A DNA stretch of 64,000 bases from assembly GCF_002807665.1 (NCBI RefSeq), contig NZ_PEAY01000003.1, positions 458,103 to 522,102 on the forward strand, in the 5' to 3' direction. The first letter of the stretch is position 1, and each line of letters begins with the position of its first letter. This stretch comes from Neoalteromonas facilis (GTDB lineage Bacteria > Pseudomonadota > Gammaproteobacteria > Enterobacterales > Alteromonadaceae). Shown here in pieces: positions 25,722 through 33,467 of the stretch. Under the pieces are notes generated by a model. It saw only the letters and a list, made by a program, of their open reading frames with translations. It ran no database searches and was not told the DNA's origin. The position numbers and the translations under genes were made by a program.

Positions 25722-25755
25722 AAGCGCTAGCCTTGTAAGCTAGCGCTTCTTTTTT
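25722..25755 (+). terminator. Strong terminator after the PEP-CTERM gene
   Basis: A 10-bp perfect stem (25722-25731 with 25739-25748), 7-nt loop, followed by a T-run. It lies about 30 bases past the stop codon and just before the ATPase gene, so it would separate high substrate expression from the downstream gene. Confidence 0.9.
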
Positions 25756-25780
25756 GTGCTAAATAAAATAACGAGTTTGC

Positions 25781-26818
25781 ATGTACGAGTCTCATTACGG
25801 CCTGACATCGAAGCCTTTCCAGCTGACCCCTGACCCTGCTTTTTTCTTCGCCAGTAAGTGGCACAAACGGGCTATGTCATATTTGCAGTATGGCCTTTCT
25901 CAAGCCGAAGGCTTTATCGTTATTACTGGTGGCATTGGTACCGGTAAAACGACAATCGCGAATAGCTTATTAGCTGATATAGAAGACGACATTGTTGCTG
26001 CACAAATCGTTACGCCCAAACTAAATCCTGATGAGTTGGTTAAAATGGTGGCGTCTAAATTTGAGATTGATGTCGCTAACAAAACCAAAACTGACCTGTT
26101 GGAAGCGCTTGAAGACTTTTTAGAAGGGCTAAGCAAGCAAGGCAAACGCGCATTACTTTTGGTCGATGAAGCACAAAACCTGCCGTTAGAAACCATTGAA
26201 GAGCTACGTATGCTCTCTAATTTTCAAAAAGCCGGTAAGCCACTGCTGCAAAGTTTCCTGCTCGGGCAGGAAGAGCTACAGCCAATACTGCGTGCACCGA
26301 ATATGGAGCAGTTTAGGCAGCGCATTGTGGCATCCTGTCATTTAGCGCCGCTTTCCGTTGAAGAATGTCGCGAGTATATCGAATACCGTATGCATAATGC
26401 GGGTTGGAATGGTTCCGCATTGTTTTCAGATGAAGCCTTTAGCCGTATTCATGCTTTCACAACTGGAGTTCCGCGTAAGATCAATACCCTAATGGACAGA
26501 ATATTGTTGTACGGATTCTTAGAAGAGTTAGACAAGCTTGATGAAAACGCCGTAGACGCCGTTGTGAACGAAGTCAAAGAAGAAATGTTTAACCCTGAGC
26601 CACCAGTTGCTAAATCATTAAAAGACGAAGTGAGTGGCCCTCAGAGCATGACAGACACTGGAACTGAGATAAGAGACGTCGAATACTATAAAACCATGCT
26701 CAATGAGCTTGTGGACGCCTTAGACAGTGCCATCAGCCATAAGGTTAAGCTGACTCAGTATATCGATAAACTTCTGAAGAAGAAGTATAAGACGTATATT
26801 CGGATGAAGGATGAGTAA
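25781..26818 (+). CDS. XrtA/PEP-CTERM system-associated ATPase (ExeA-like)
   Basis: A 345-residue AAA-type ATPase of the GspA/ExeA-like group tied to exosortase loci. It begins with the typical MYESHYGLTSKPFQLTPDP, has the P-loop GGIGTGKTT near residue 52, Walker B ALLLVDEAQNLP near 125, and a C-terminal charged helical region. Unlike true ExeA it has no membrane segment. Its role in the exopolysaccharide machine is unproven; it may drive assembly or regulation of the export complex. Only a weak ribosome-binding site precedes the ATG. It converges with the export operon on the other strand, about 200 bases away. Confidence 0.88.
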   Translation: MYESHYGLTSKPFQLTPDPAFFFASKWHKRAMSYLQYGLSQAEGFIVITGGIGTGKTTIANSLLADIEDDIVAAQIVTPKLNPDELVKMVASKFEIDVANKTKTDLLEALEDFLEGLSKQGKRALLLVDEAQNLPLETIEELRMLSNFQKAGKPLLQSFLLGQEELQPILRAPNMEQFRQRIVASCHLAPLSVEECREYIEYRMHNAGWNGSALFSDEAFSRIHAFTTGVPRKINTLMDRILLYGFLEELDKLDENAVDAVVNEVKEEMFNPEPPVAKSLKDEVSGPQSMTDTGTEIRDVEYYKTMLNELVDALDSAISHKVKLTQYIDKLLKKKYKTYIRMKDE

Positions 26819-27017
26819 ACCGAGAGTAAGAGTCAGAACTCTCTGAGTCCTAGTTTTATGAAAACTATAGTGGGTTTAAATGTAGTGGGATAGTTAGTAG
26901 CGAGGATTAGTTTGATTAGGTTTTTTTGATGGGCATTACAAACCAATCCTATTTGACCGTTATTTTACAAATAATGTTAGAAAACGCTCTGAAATTACTT
27001 GTCTGGTTATGAGTGAA

Positions 27018-28634
27018 TTATTTGAAGCGATATTCTAGATTGAAAGTGATACGTCTATCACTGACAACTCTATCGGGTGTATTGGAATCTCTATCCATAA
27101 ATCTCAGTTCGGTTTCGGCAGTCCAATTACGGGCTAATTGATAACGAACAGTGCCGGTTGCTCTATAAATCGTATCATCAAAGTTCTGACCAATGCCGTC
27201 AGTGCCTCTTTTATTATTACTCTCAATATAGGTGAATTGAGCCTGCAACTGTGTTTTGCTACCCAACTGGTAACCTAAATTAAGGTTGGTCGTATAGGTG
27301 ACTTGCTCTCTGCCACTGTCTTCATAAAATGGATTTGAATACCTAAACTCAAGAGCCCCGGAAAAGCGTGTTTTTGAATAACCAATCACGGCGTTGGTTG
27401 ATTTGATTAATATCGGCTCGTCAGATACTTCAATAACATTGTCAGAAAATTCAACAAGTTGCTCACCCGGCTCTAAAGTAGGATTAAGAGAGCTGGGCTG
27501 ATAACAGGTACTTATATCAATACTATTGGGGGGGCAAACAAAGGACCCAAGTGCTTCACTGTTAGCAATTAAGCGGGAGAAGTTTGTTGCTTGTTCGCTA
27601 TATCTAACAGAGGCTCTTAAGGTCTTAGTATTGTAATCAAAACTAAAACTGCCAGAGTCACCGTAATAACGCCTACCTATATTGGCGGTGAGTCGGGTTC
27701 TACCTGAAAAAGCCCAACGAATATTCGCACCTAAATAGGTTTCGTCTTCATCGTCACGATTACCTTGGTTTACTGTTAGTGCAATGTAGCGATTATTGCT
27801 TGGGGAGTAGGAAAGCCCCGCTCCGTAACTATTAAAGTTGCGGCGTGTATCGATATTGATTGCACCGTCAAATTTTAGCCCCTCATCGCTGCCTCTTAAA
27901 ACCAGCCCGATATCTCCATATAATCGATGGTTGAATATGCCATCTATGTTGCGGCTAGTTTGGTCGCTTTTGCGGCTGCTACTAATCAACGAATTACCAT
28001 CGTTTTCGGTTTGACTATACTCAGTTTTGATGGTGAAAAATGCGCTATCAAATGCGTCGCCTTGTGAAAGGACTGAAGTTGCTGAATATGTCGTGCCAGC
28101 CAGATTACTGGTTGAAAGTGCTTGTTCTTCAGAGTCCACGTCCGAGTATGACAGACTGCCTTCTACTACAATATAGTCCAATTGGTCAGCATTGAGATCT
28201 AAGCTAACATTATTAGTACGGGTTTTTGATAAGGCTTCAGGATTAAAAAAACGGTCCGTAATCAGGTAGTCACCAGGCGTCAGGTTACGTAAGTCCAACG
28301 CTCCGCGTGCATTAACTGCCAAAAGTCCGTCGATTAACTTAAACGATGCTTGGTAGTCATACGTACTAAAGTCGTCCTTAAAACTATCGCCATCCGCATC
28401 GCGTATCAGATGCATATGGGACATTGTCCAACTGCCGCTAAAGTCAGCAGTCTGATAATTTATTGTTAAGCTGGGGTCGATTGTAATAGATTCGACTGAG
28501 CGCGCATCTTGCTCTTGCGGTTTAGCATTTTGAACTACGATACCTGTAGTCAATGTTGGAAACACCTCCAAGTCTGCTTGGGATTGCCCAGACACAACAG
28601 CAAGTGATACCAAAGACACATATACTCTGCGCAC
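27018..28634 (-). CDS. XrtA/PEP-CTERM system-associated outer-membrane beta-barrel protein
   Basis: A 538-residue outer-membrane barrel of the type always found in exosortase A export loci: long amphipathic beta strands throughout, ending in RRITFNLEYRFK with an aromatic penultimate pattern. It may serve as the outer-membrane port or scaffold for the polysaccharide. The frame is open to 28691, which would overlap the kinase gene, but GTG at 28634 has AAGGA eight bases upstream, follows the kinase stop codon and directly gives a signal peptide (MRRVYVSLVSLAVV, cut after QSQA). Last gene of the Wza-Wzz-kinase-barrel minus operon. Confidence 0.85.
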   Translation of the reverse strand: MRRVYVSLVSLAVVSGQSQADLEVFPTLTTGIVVQNAKPQEQDARSVESITIDPSLTINYQTADFSGSWTMSHMHLIRDADGDSFKDDFSTYDYQASFKLIDGLLAVNARGALDLRNLTPGDYLITDRFFNPEALSKTRTNNVSLDLNADQLDYIVVEGSLSYSDVDSEEQALSTSNLAGTTYSATSVLSQGDAFDSAFFTIKTEYSQTENDGNSLISSSRKSDQTSRNIDGIFNHRLYGDIGLVLRGSDEGLKFDGAINIDTRRNFNSYGAGLSYSPSNNRYIALTVNQGNRDDEDETYLGANIRWAFSGRTRLTANIGRRYYGDSGSFSFDYNTKTLRASVRYSEQATNFSRLIANSEALGSFVCPPNSIDISTCYQPSSLNPTLEPGEQLVEFSDNVIEVSDEPILIKSTNAVIGYSKTRFSGALEFRYSNPFYEDSGREQVTYTTNLNLGYQLGSKTQLQAQFTYIESNNKRGTDGIGQNFDDTIYRATGTVRYQLARNWTAETELRFMDRDSNTPDRVVSDRRITFNLEYRFK

Positions 28635-28650
28635 AATCGTCGTCCTTTTC

Positions 28651-29640
28651 TTATTTGGCGTAGTAATAACCGTAATATCCAGCGTCTTCATCGACTGAAA
28701 CGATCGCTTTATTTACAACAAAGCCAATCGCCATATCAGGGTTTAACAATGATGTTGCCTTATCGATGTCAGTTAATCTCGATTTACCCTCTACACATAC
28801 AACTACGGCTTGTCCTGCAAAATTTGTGAGGATTGCGGTTTCATTAATCCCAATCAAGGGAGGGGTATCGATAATTACAATTCTATCTGGGTAGCGAGAA
28901 GCGATTTCATCTACGGTTTCTTGCATTTTTTGGCTGGCGAGCAATTCAGTCGATAAATGATGACTTCTACCTGCAGGAACGATACGCAACTTTTCAACAT
29001 TGGTCGTATACATGACGTCAGCAATATCTTGTTTCTCATCCAGCAGATACTCCATTAAACCATCACCAACTTCTACACCCAATGTTTTAGTCACATTTGG
29101 GCGAAGTACATCGGCATCTACAAGCAGAACTGTCTTATCTTTTTCTGCTGCAATACTAAGAGCCAAATTAACAGCAGTGAATGTTTTTCCTTCGCCTGGT
29201 CTTGCACTACTGACCATAATGATATTGGAGTTATTCAGTGACTTAGACAGAGGTCCAAAGGCATTCTTAAGGAGTTTACGCTTTATCGCTCTGTATTCTT
29301 CATTAATGAGTCTGCGAGTAGAGTCTACGGATACGAATCCCTGAGCCTCTAATGCCGGTAAATCAATATTGATATCAGCGGCATTGTTCTCTAGAACATC
29401 CCCGTATAATTTCTTTTTAGGTACTTTCTCACTTTTTACAGGTACCTGTTCTTTAGCCTCTTTTCCTGTAGTGAGCTCTTTATTAAGAGTAGGCTTTTCA
29501 GATCTCTTCGCTACTGACGCGGCTCTCTCCAAAGAAGTCTTTTCTTCAGGCTTTGATTCTTCAACAGACGCACCCTCAGCTTCTAGTTGCTTCTTTTTAG
29601 CTTCAAGTTTTTTTTGTAAGGCTTTTTCGATTGTGCTCAT
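28651..29640 (-). CDS. XrtA-associated tyrosine autokinase (BY-kinase, CpsD-like)
   Basis: A 329-residue cytoplasmic BY-kinase that pairs with the Wzz-type protein to control polymer length and export. An N-terminal charged, coiled segment (1-75) precedes the ATPase domain: Walker A SARPGEGKT near 145, Walker A' VLLVDADVLRP near 172, and Walker B VIIDTPP near 250. The C-terminus carries the tyrosine cluster GYYGYYY that is autophosphorylated in this family. Its start overlaps the stop of the Wzz gene by 4 bases, so translation is coupled. A low-molecular-weight phosphatase that could reverse its phosphorylation lies at 58677. Confidence 0.92.
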   Translation of the reverse strand: MSTIEKALQKKLEAKKKQLEAEGASVEESKPEEKTSLERAASVAKRSEKPTLNKELTTGKEAKEQVPVKSEKVPKKKLYGDVLENNAADINIDLPALEAQGFVSVDSTRRLINEEYRAIKRKLLKNAFGPLSKSLNNSNIIMVSSARPGEGKTFTAVNLALSIAAEKDKTVLLVDADVLRPNVTKTLGVEVGDGLMEYLLDEKQDIADVMYTTNVEKLRIVPAGRSHHLSTELLASQKMQETVDEIASRYPDRIVIIDTPPLIGINETAILTNFAGQAVVVCVEGKSRLTDIDKATSLLNPDMAIGFVVNKAIVSVDEDAGYYGYYYAK

Positions 29641-31226
29641 GACATCACCTTCCCAATTAAGTCTATTTGAAGAACCTCAGCGGTCATTAGTATGCCATAG
29701 AGAACAAGTAGTGTTCCTGAAGACAATAAGAACACGAGTAATCGCATTCGAGCGGCCTTGGCTATCGAAGACCTATCTAAATGACTAACACACCCCAAAA
29801 CAGGATACTCAGAGACTCTAGTAATTTGAGAAGCTCTAAATAGTAAAGGGGCAAACTGACTAATGAGGAATGCAATGGCTATACCAGTACCAAATCCAAC
29901 CAACACAACAGCAGTATAGAATATAAGACGTTGGGGACCGCTGGGTTTAACCGGGACCATCGGCGGCTCAATAATTCTAAACTTGAAATCTTCAGCGCTG
30001 ACATCGGCTTTTTGCGATAATTCTGCGGATTCTCTTCGGGATAATAGCTCTAAATAATTCTGTTTTAGAATTTCATAGTCACGATTTAATGCGACTTGCT
30101 CAGCTTCAATTTGCGGGACTAAATCAATTTTCGCGCGGAGGTCGCTAATCTTAGCAATCAAATTTTCTTCTTTTACCTGTAGTGATGCTATTTCACCATC
30201 CAATCGGTTAATTTCGCCTTTTATATCGAGGCTTAACGGGTTTGACTGAATGGCTTCAGTAGATGTTGATTGTTGAGATAGATAGTCACTGATTTCCTGA
30301 TTACGTGTCTGTATAAGACTGTCTAGTAGCCGCTGAGTTTCAGTGACCTCTGGGTGCAAGCTGGTAAAGCGTATTTTGAGTTGATCAAGTTTCGCTTCAA
30401 GCTCTGCAATTCTAGCATCGTAACGTGTTTGGATTGCTGGCGCACCGCTGGCTAAGTTTGCTCCTGAACTTGCGATGTTGGCTCGCTCAGCTTCTAATTG
30501 TGCAATAAATGTTTCTTTCTGTTTTGTTAACTGATTTATCTGCAGACGAGTATCGTCTAATTGCTCTCTGAATAAACTCAATCGAGAGTAAAAAGTACCG
30601 GATGACGGTAAAAGATCTGAGTTTTTCCGCTGAAAATCGGCCATTTGTTGTTCAGATTGAGACAAGCGTGCTTCATACTCGAGGATTTGCTCATCCAAAA
30701 AACGATTCGCTGTCGTATTGCTTGCTCTAGACTCACCTAAAGCTCCCTCAACAAAGAGGTCCAACGTTTCCTGAACAACATTTTTTGCTACGCTTGCATT
30801 CGGGTGCCTATAAGCAATTGTGAGAATGTTTTCTCTTGCTCTGGGGTCGGGGGCTATCAGCGCGATATCTTCCGAAAGCTCAGTGATTAGGTTGTTATAT
30901 TCCTGCTGATTTGCTGTGGTTATATCTAAGTCGGCGCCCCTAGCTATTTTTTCAATATTCTCTCGGCTCTTGAGCGTTTGCACCATCATCAATAACTTTT
31001 GATTTAAATTATTTTCAAAGGTTAACCCTTGTAGAGCGGTATCTAGTTCAGAGCCTGTATCGATGAAAATTTTTGCTTCTGATCGATACACGTCAGGCAT
31101 AAGAGCCACGTAGACTAACCCAAATGGAATGATTAACCAGCTTGTTAACATCACGTAGCGTTTTTTAATCCAAATGCCGCGTACGTAATCTAGCAAATCA
31201 TCTAGGGTACCTTTTAAATCCTGCAT
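29637..31226 (-). CDS. XrtA-system polysaccharide chain-length determinant (Wzz/PCP family)
   Basis: A 529-residue inner-membrane protein with two membrane helices, near residues 18-38 and about 495-520, and a long periplasmic coiled-coil part between (residues 150-400, rich in Glu, Gln and Lys), as in polysaccharide co-polymerases. A PxxP-type motif, VPVKPSGPQ, stands before a further hydrophobic segment near 425-450. It sets chain length together with the kinase encoded just downstream and the outer-membrane exporter encoded just upstream. Four-base overlap with the kinase gene; 27 bases after the Wza-like gene. Confidence 0.92.
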   Translation of the reverse strand: MQDLKGTLDDLLDYVRGIWIKKRYVMLTSWLIIPFGLVYVALMPDVYRSEAKIFIDTGSELDTALQGLTFENNLNQKLLMMVQTLKSRENIEKIARGADLDITTANQQEYNNLITELSEDIALIAPDPRARENILTIAYRHPNASVAKNVVQETLDLFVEGALGESRASNTTANRFLDEQILEYEARLSQSEQQMADFQRKNSDLLPSSGTFYSRLSLFREQLDDTRLQINQLTKQKETFIAQLEAERANIASSGANLASGAPAIQTRYDARIAELEAKLDQLKIRFTSLHPEVTETQRLLDSLIQTRNQEISDYLSQQSTSTEAIQSNPLSLDIKGEINRLDGEIASLQVKEENLIAKISDLRAKIDLVPQIEAEQVALNRDYEILKQNYLELLSRRESAELSQKADVSAEDFKFRIIEPPMVPVKPSGPQRLIFYTAVVLVGFGTGIAIAFLISQFAPLLFRASQITRVSEYPVLGCVSHLDRSSIAKAARMRLLVFLLSSGTLLVLYGILMTAEVLQIDLIGKVMS

Positions 31227-31253
31227 AAAGCGCTTCCGTTACTGCTTTTAAGT

Positions 31254-31883
31254 TTAGAACCAAGCTTCTGGGATGATAACAATGTCACCCGGAAGGATAT
31301 CAACGTTCTTTTCTATATCACCTTTTCGAATAAGGTCATCGATATCAATGTCGAATGATTTTTGTTGGCCATTAACTACGCGCACGAGTTTAGCGCGATT
31401 TCCATTAGCAAACTCTGTTAAACCACCAACCTGTATCATGAGGTCCAGCAGCGTCATGTGTTGCGTGTAATTGATTGCTTGCGGATTAGTAGCTTCACCA
31501 ATGACTCTTACTTGCTCACTGAAAGGCCCTTGGAAATTATTGACGCTTACGGTCACGCGTGGAGAGTTGATATAAGTAGACAACTGCTCTTCTAATTCTC
31601 TTGCGAGCATTGTGGGTGTTTTTCCCGCTACCACAATATCTTCCACAAGTGATGTTGTGACTTTACCATCTGGACGAACGATAAATGAACCAGAGATTTC
31701 TGGGTTGCGCCATACAAAGATGGTTAAATTATCACCCGGTCCGATTAGGTACTGGTAATTGTTAACATCGGTAGTTAAGGAGGCTCGAGGCGTAGCTTCA
31801 GGTAAAATAGGCGTGCTGCAAGCCGCTAATAAAGTAGTTAATGCAACGGCCAATAGAGCATTTAAGCGAGTGATATTCTTCAT
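31254..31883 (-). CDS. XrtA-system polysaccharide export lipoprotein (Wza-like)
   Basis: A 209-residue lipoprotein: signal peptide ending in the lipobox LLAAC (cysteine near residue 22), then the polysaccharide export domain beginning YLIGPGDNLTIFVWRNPEIS and a SLBB-type domain from about residue 125 (RVIGEATNPQAI). It is much shorter than Wza, as usual for exosortase loci, where the separate barrel protein may form the outer pore. It is the first gene of the minus operon 31883-27018. The upstream gap shared with the divergent sugar transferase contains only a poor sigma-54-like sequence. Confidence 0.92.
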   Translation of the reverse strand: MKNITRLNALLAVALTTLLAACSTPILPEATPRASLTTDVNNYQYLIGPGDNLTIFVWRNPEISGSFIVRPDGKVTTSLVEDIVVAGKTPTMLARELEEQLSTYINSPRVTVSVNNFQGPFSEQVRVIGEATNPQAINYTQHMTLLDLMIQVGGLTEFANGNRAKLVRVVNGQQKSFDIDIDDLIRKGDIEKNVDILPGDIVIIPEAWF

Positions 31884-32032
31884 AATTTCTTCCAGGAAAT
31901 GATAATCACAAAGTCTATAAGGTAACGAATTTACAATCGTTTTGCCTAATTTTTATTTCATTGATTCGTAGTCTATATCAATTAGTTTGTTTATCATATG
32001 CTAAATCCTTTAGTTTTACTGGGAATCTTTAG

Positions 32033-33445
32033 ATGCCGGCTCCTAAAAATAGGCAAAATAAACGTTCGAACGCATTAGTGATAACGGAAGCTTTGTTAAT
32101 AGCGTACACCAGCTATATAGCTAGCTTCTTTTTGACCTACTTAGAAATTATTGAGGCCCCTAAGCTAGAAACCCTTCTAGTCAATGTCATGTTGATTACA
32201 GGCTGTGCATTACTGTGTTCCTTGTCTGTAGGGTTATATGAAGCCAAGCTTCGAGAGACTTTCAGAGGGATCATTCGACGGATTTTCGTTAGTTTCGCAT
32301 TAACCTATTTGGTTGTAGAAGTCGCCACAGGGGCGGTGTTTAGCTCGTTGAATATGCACCCTTATTACCTCCCTAGTGCAATGTCTTTAAGCATTATTAC
32401 ACTGGTTTTCTTTCGCTACTTTACAAATCGTTTAGGTTTGCTTGGTTTAGGGCGTACACGAATTATTGTGTTGGGAGCTGGCGAACGAGCATCCATTATC
32501 GAAAAGCGCATGCGTCGCGATGTTGACCGTTTGGGCTTTGAGTTAGTAGGGTTTATTCCTATCCCAGGAGACAACAGAGAAGAAGGTATCGTTAACGAGA
32601 AAATTATTCACGTTAAGATAGATGAGCGTTTTAAAGCCTTTATTTTGGATAACGACATTGAAGAAATTGTGATTGCGTGTGATCAACGCCGCGGTACATT
32701 ACCAATTGATGTTTTATTTGATTGTCGTCTAAGAGGTATAGAAGTCACCGATCTTCTGGATTTCATGGAACGTGAAACAGGGCAGATTGTGGTAAATTTG
32801 ATGTACCCAAGCTGGGTTATATACTCCAACGGTTTCCATTCGCAAAACTATCTGAGAGATGCATTAGATTATAGTATCAATGCGTTTATGGCATTTTGTG
32901 TGTTATTTTTTGTGTGGCCTTTCATGCTTCTGACCGCGGTTATTATCTACTTAGACGACGGTCGACGCACAAAAACACCAGTCCTTTATAAGCAAGAGCG
33001 CGTCGGCTTAAATGGCAAGTTATTCTCTATCATGAAGTTTCGCAGTATGCGTCCAGATGCTGAAAAAGATGGTGCAAAATGGGCGACCAAAAATGACAAT
33101 CGCGTAACGCGAATTGGTGCTTTCATACGTAAATACCGCATCGATGAGTTACCACAATTATTTAATGTGTTTAAAGGCGAAATGTCTTTTATTGGGCCAA
33201 GACCAGAAAGGCCTGAGTTTGTCGAACAATTAGTTAAGGAAGTGCCTTACTATAATCAGCGTCACAACGTGAAACCGGGCCTTGCGGGTTGGGCTCAGTT
33301 AAATTACCCCTATGGTGCAAGCGTTGAAGACTCTTTAGAGAAATTGAAGTTCGATTTGTACTATGTGAAGCATCAAAGCTTGCTACTAGATTTGTTGATA
33401 TTGATACGAACGGTTGAAGTCGTTCTATTCGGGAAAGGGCGCTAG
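32033..33445 (+). CDS. Undecaprenyl-phosphate sugar transferase, PEP-CTERM/XrtA type
   Basis: Starts repeat-unit synthesis by moving a sugar-1-phosphate from its UDP-sugar to undecaprenyl phosphate. The 470-residue protein has four N-terminal membrane helices (about 15-130), a CoA-binding-like Rossmann domain (RIIVLGAGERASIIEKR, near 145), a further membrane helix near 285-305, and the C-terminal catalytic domain with KFRSMRPDAEKDGAKWA and DELPQLFNVFKGEMSFIGPRP. This long form is the one tied to exosortase A loci. It is divergent from the export operon and convergent with prsT, with a hairpin over its stop codon. Confidence 0.93.
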   Translation: MPAPKNRQNKRSNALVITEALLIAYTSYIASFFLTYLEIIEAPKLETLLVNVMLITGCALLCSLSVGLYEAKLRETFRGIIRRIFVSFALTYLVVEVATGAVFSSLNMHPYYLPSAMSLSIITLVFFRYFTNRLGLLGLGRTRIIVLGAGERASIIEKRMRRDVDRLGFELVGFIPIPGDNREEGIVNEKIIHVKIDERFKAFILDNDIEEIVIACDQRRGTLPIDVLFDCRLRGIEVTDLLDFMERETGQIVVNLMYPSWVIYSNGFHSQNYLRDALDYSINAFMAFCVLFFVWPFMLLTAVIIYLDDGRRTKTPVLYKQERVGLNGKLFSIMKFRSMRPDAEKDGAKWATKNDNRVTRIGAFIRKYRIDELPQLFNVFKGEMSFIGPRPERPEFVEQLVKEVPYYNQRHNVKPGLAGWAQLNYPYGASVEDSLEKLKFDLYYVKHQSLLLDLLILIRTVEVVLFGKGR

Positions 33446-33454
33446 CCCTTTCCC
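33431..33454. terminator. Hairpin between convergent sugar transferase and prsT genes
   Basis: A 9-bp perfect stem (GGGAAAGGG at 33431-33439 with CCCTTTCCC at 33446-33454). The loop contains the stop codon of the sugar transferase. It lacks a T-run, so it may act as a shared mRNA-end hairpin rather than a strict terminator. Confidence 0.5.
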
Positions 33455-33467
33455 CGTCCAAATAGAT

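Noticed and set aside
26822-26843. GAGAGT/ACTCTC hairpin after the ExeA-like ATPase gene
   Set aside because: Six-base stem with a 10-nt loop and no adjacent T-run; may be an mRNA-end stem but not a supportable terminator.
31932-31947. Sigma-54-like sequence before the Wza-like gene (minus strand AGGCAAAACGATTGTA)
   Set aside because: GG is present with right spacing, but the invariant -12 GC is GT. Too weak to call, although its place before the export operon is suggestive.
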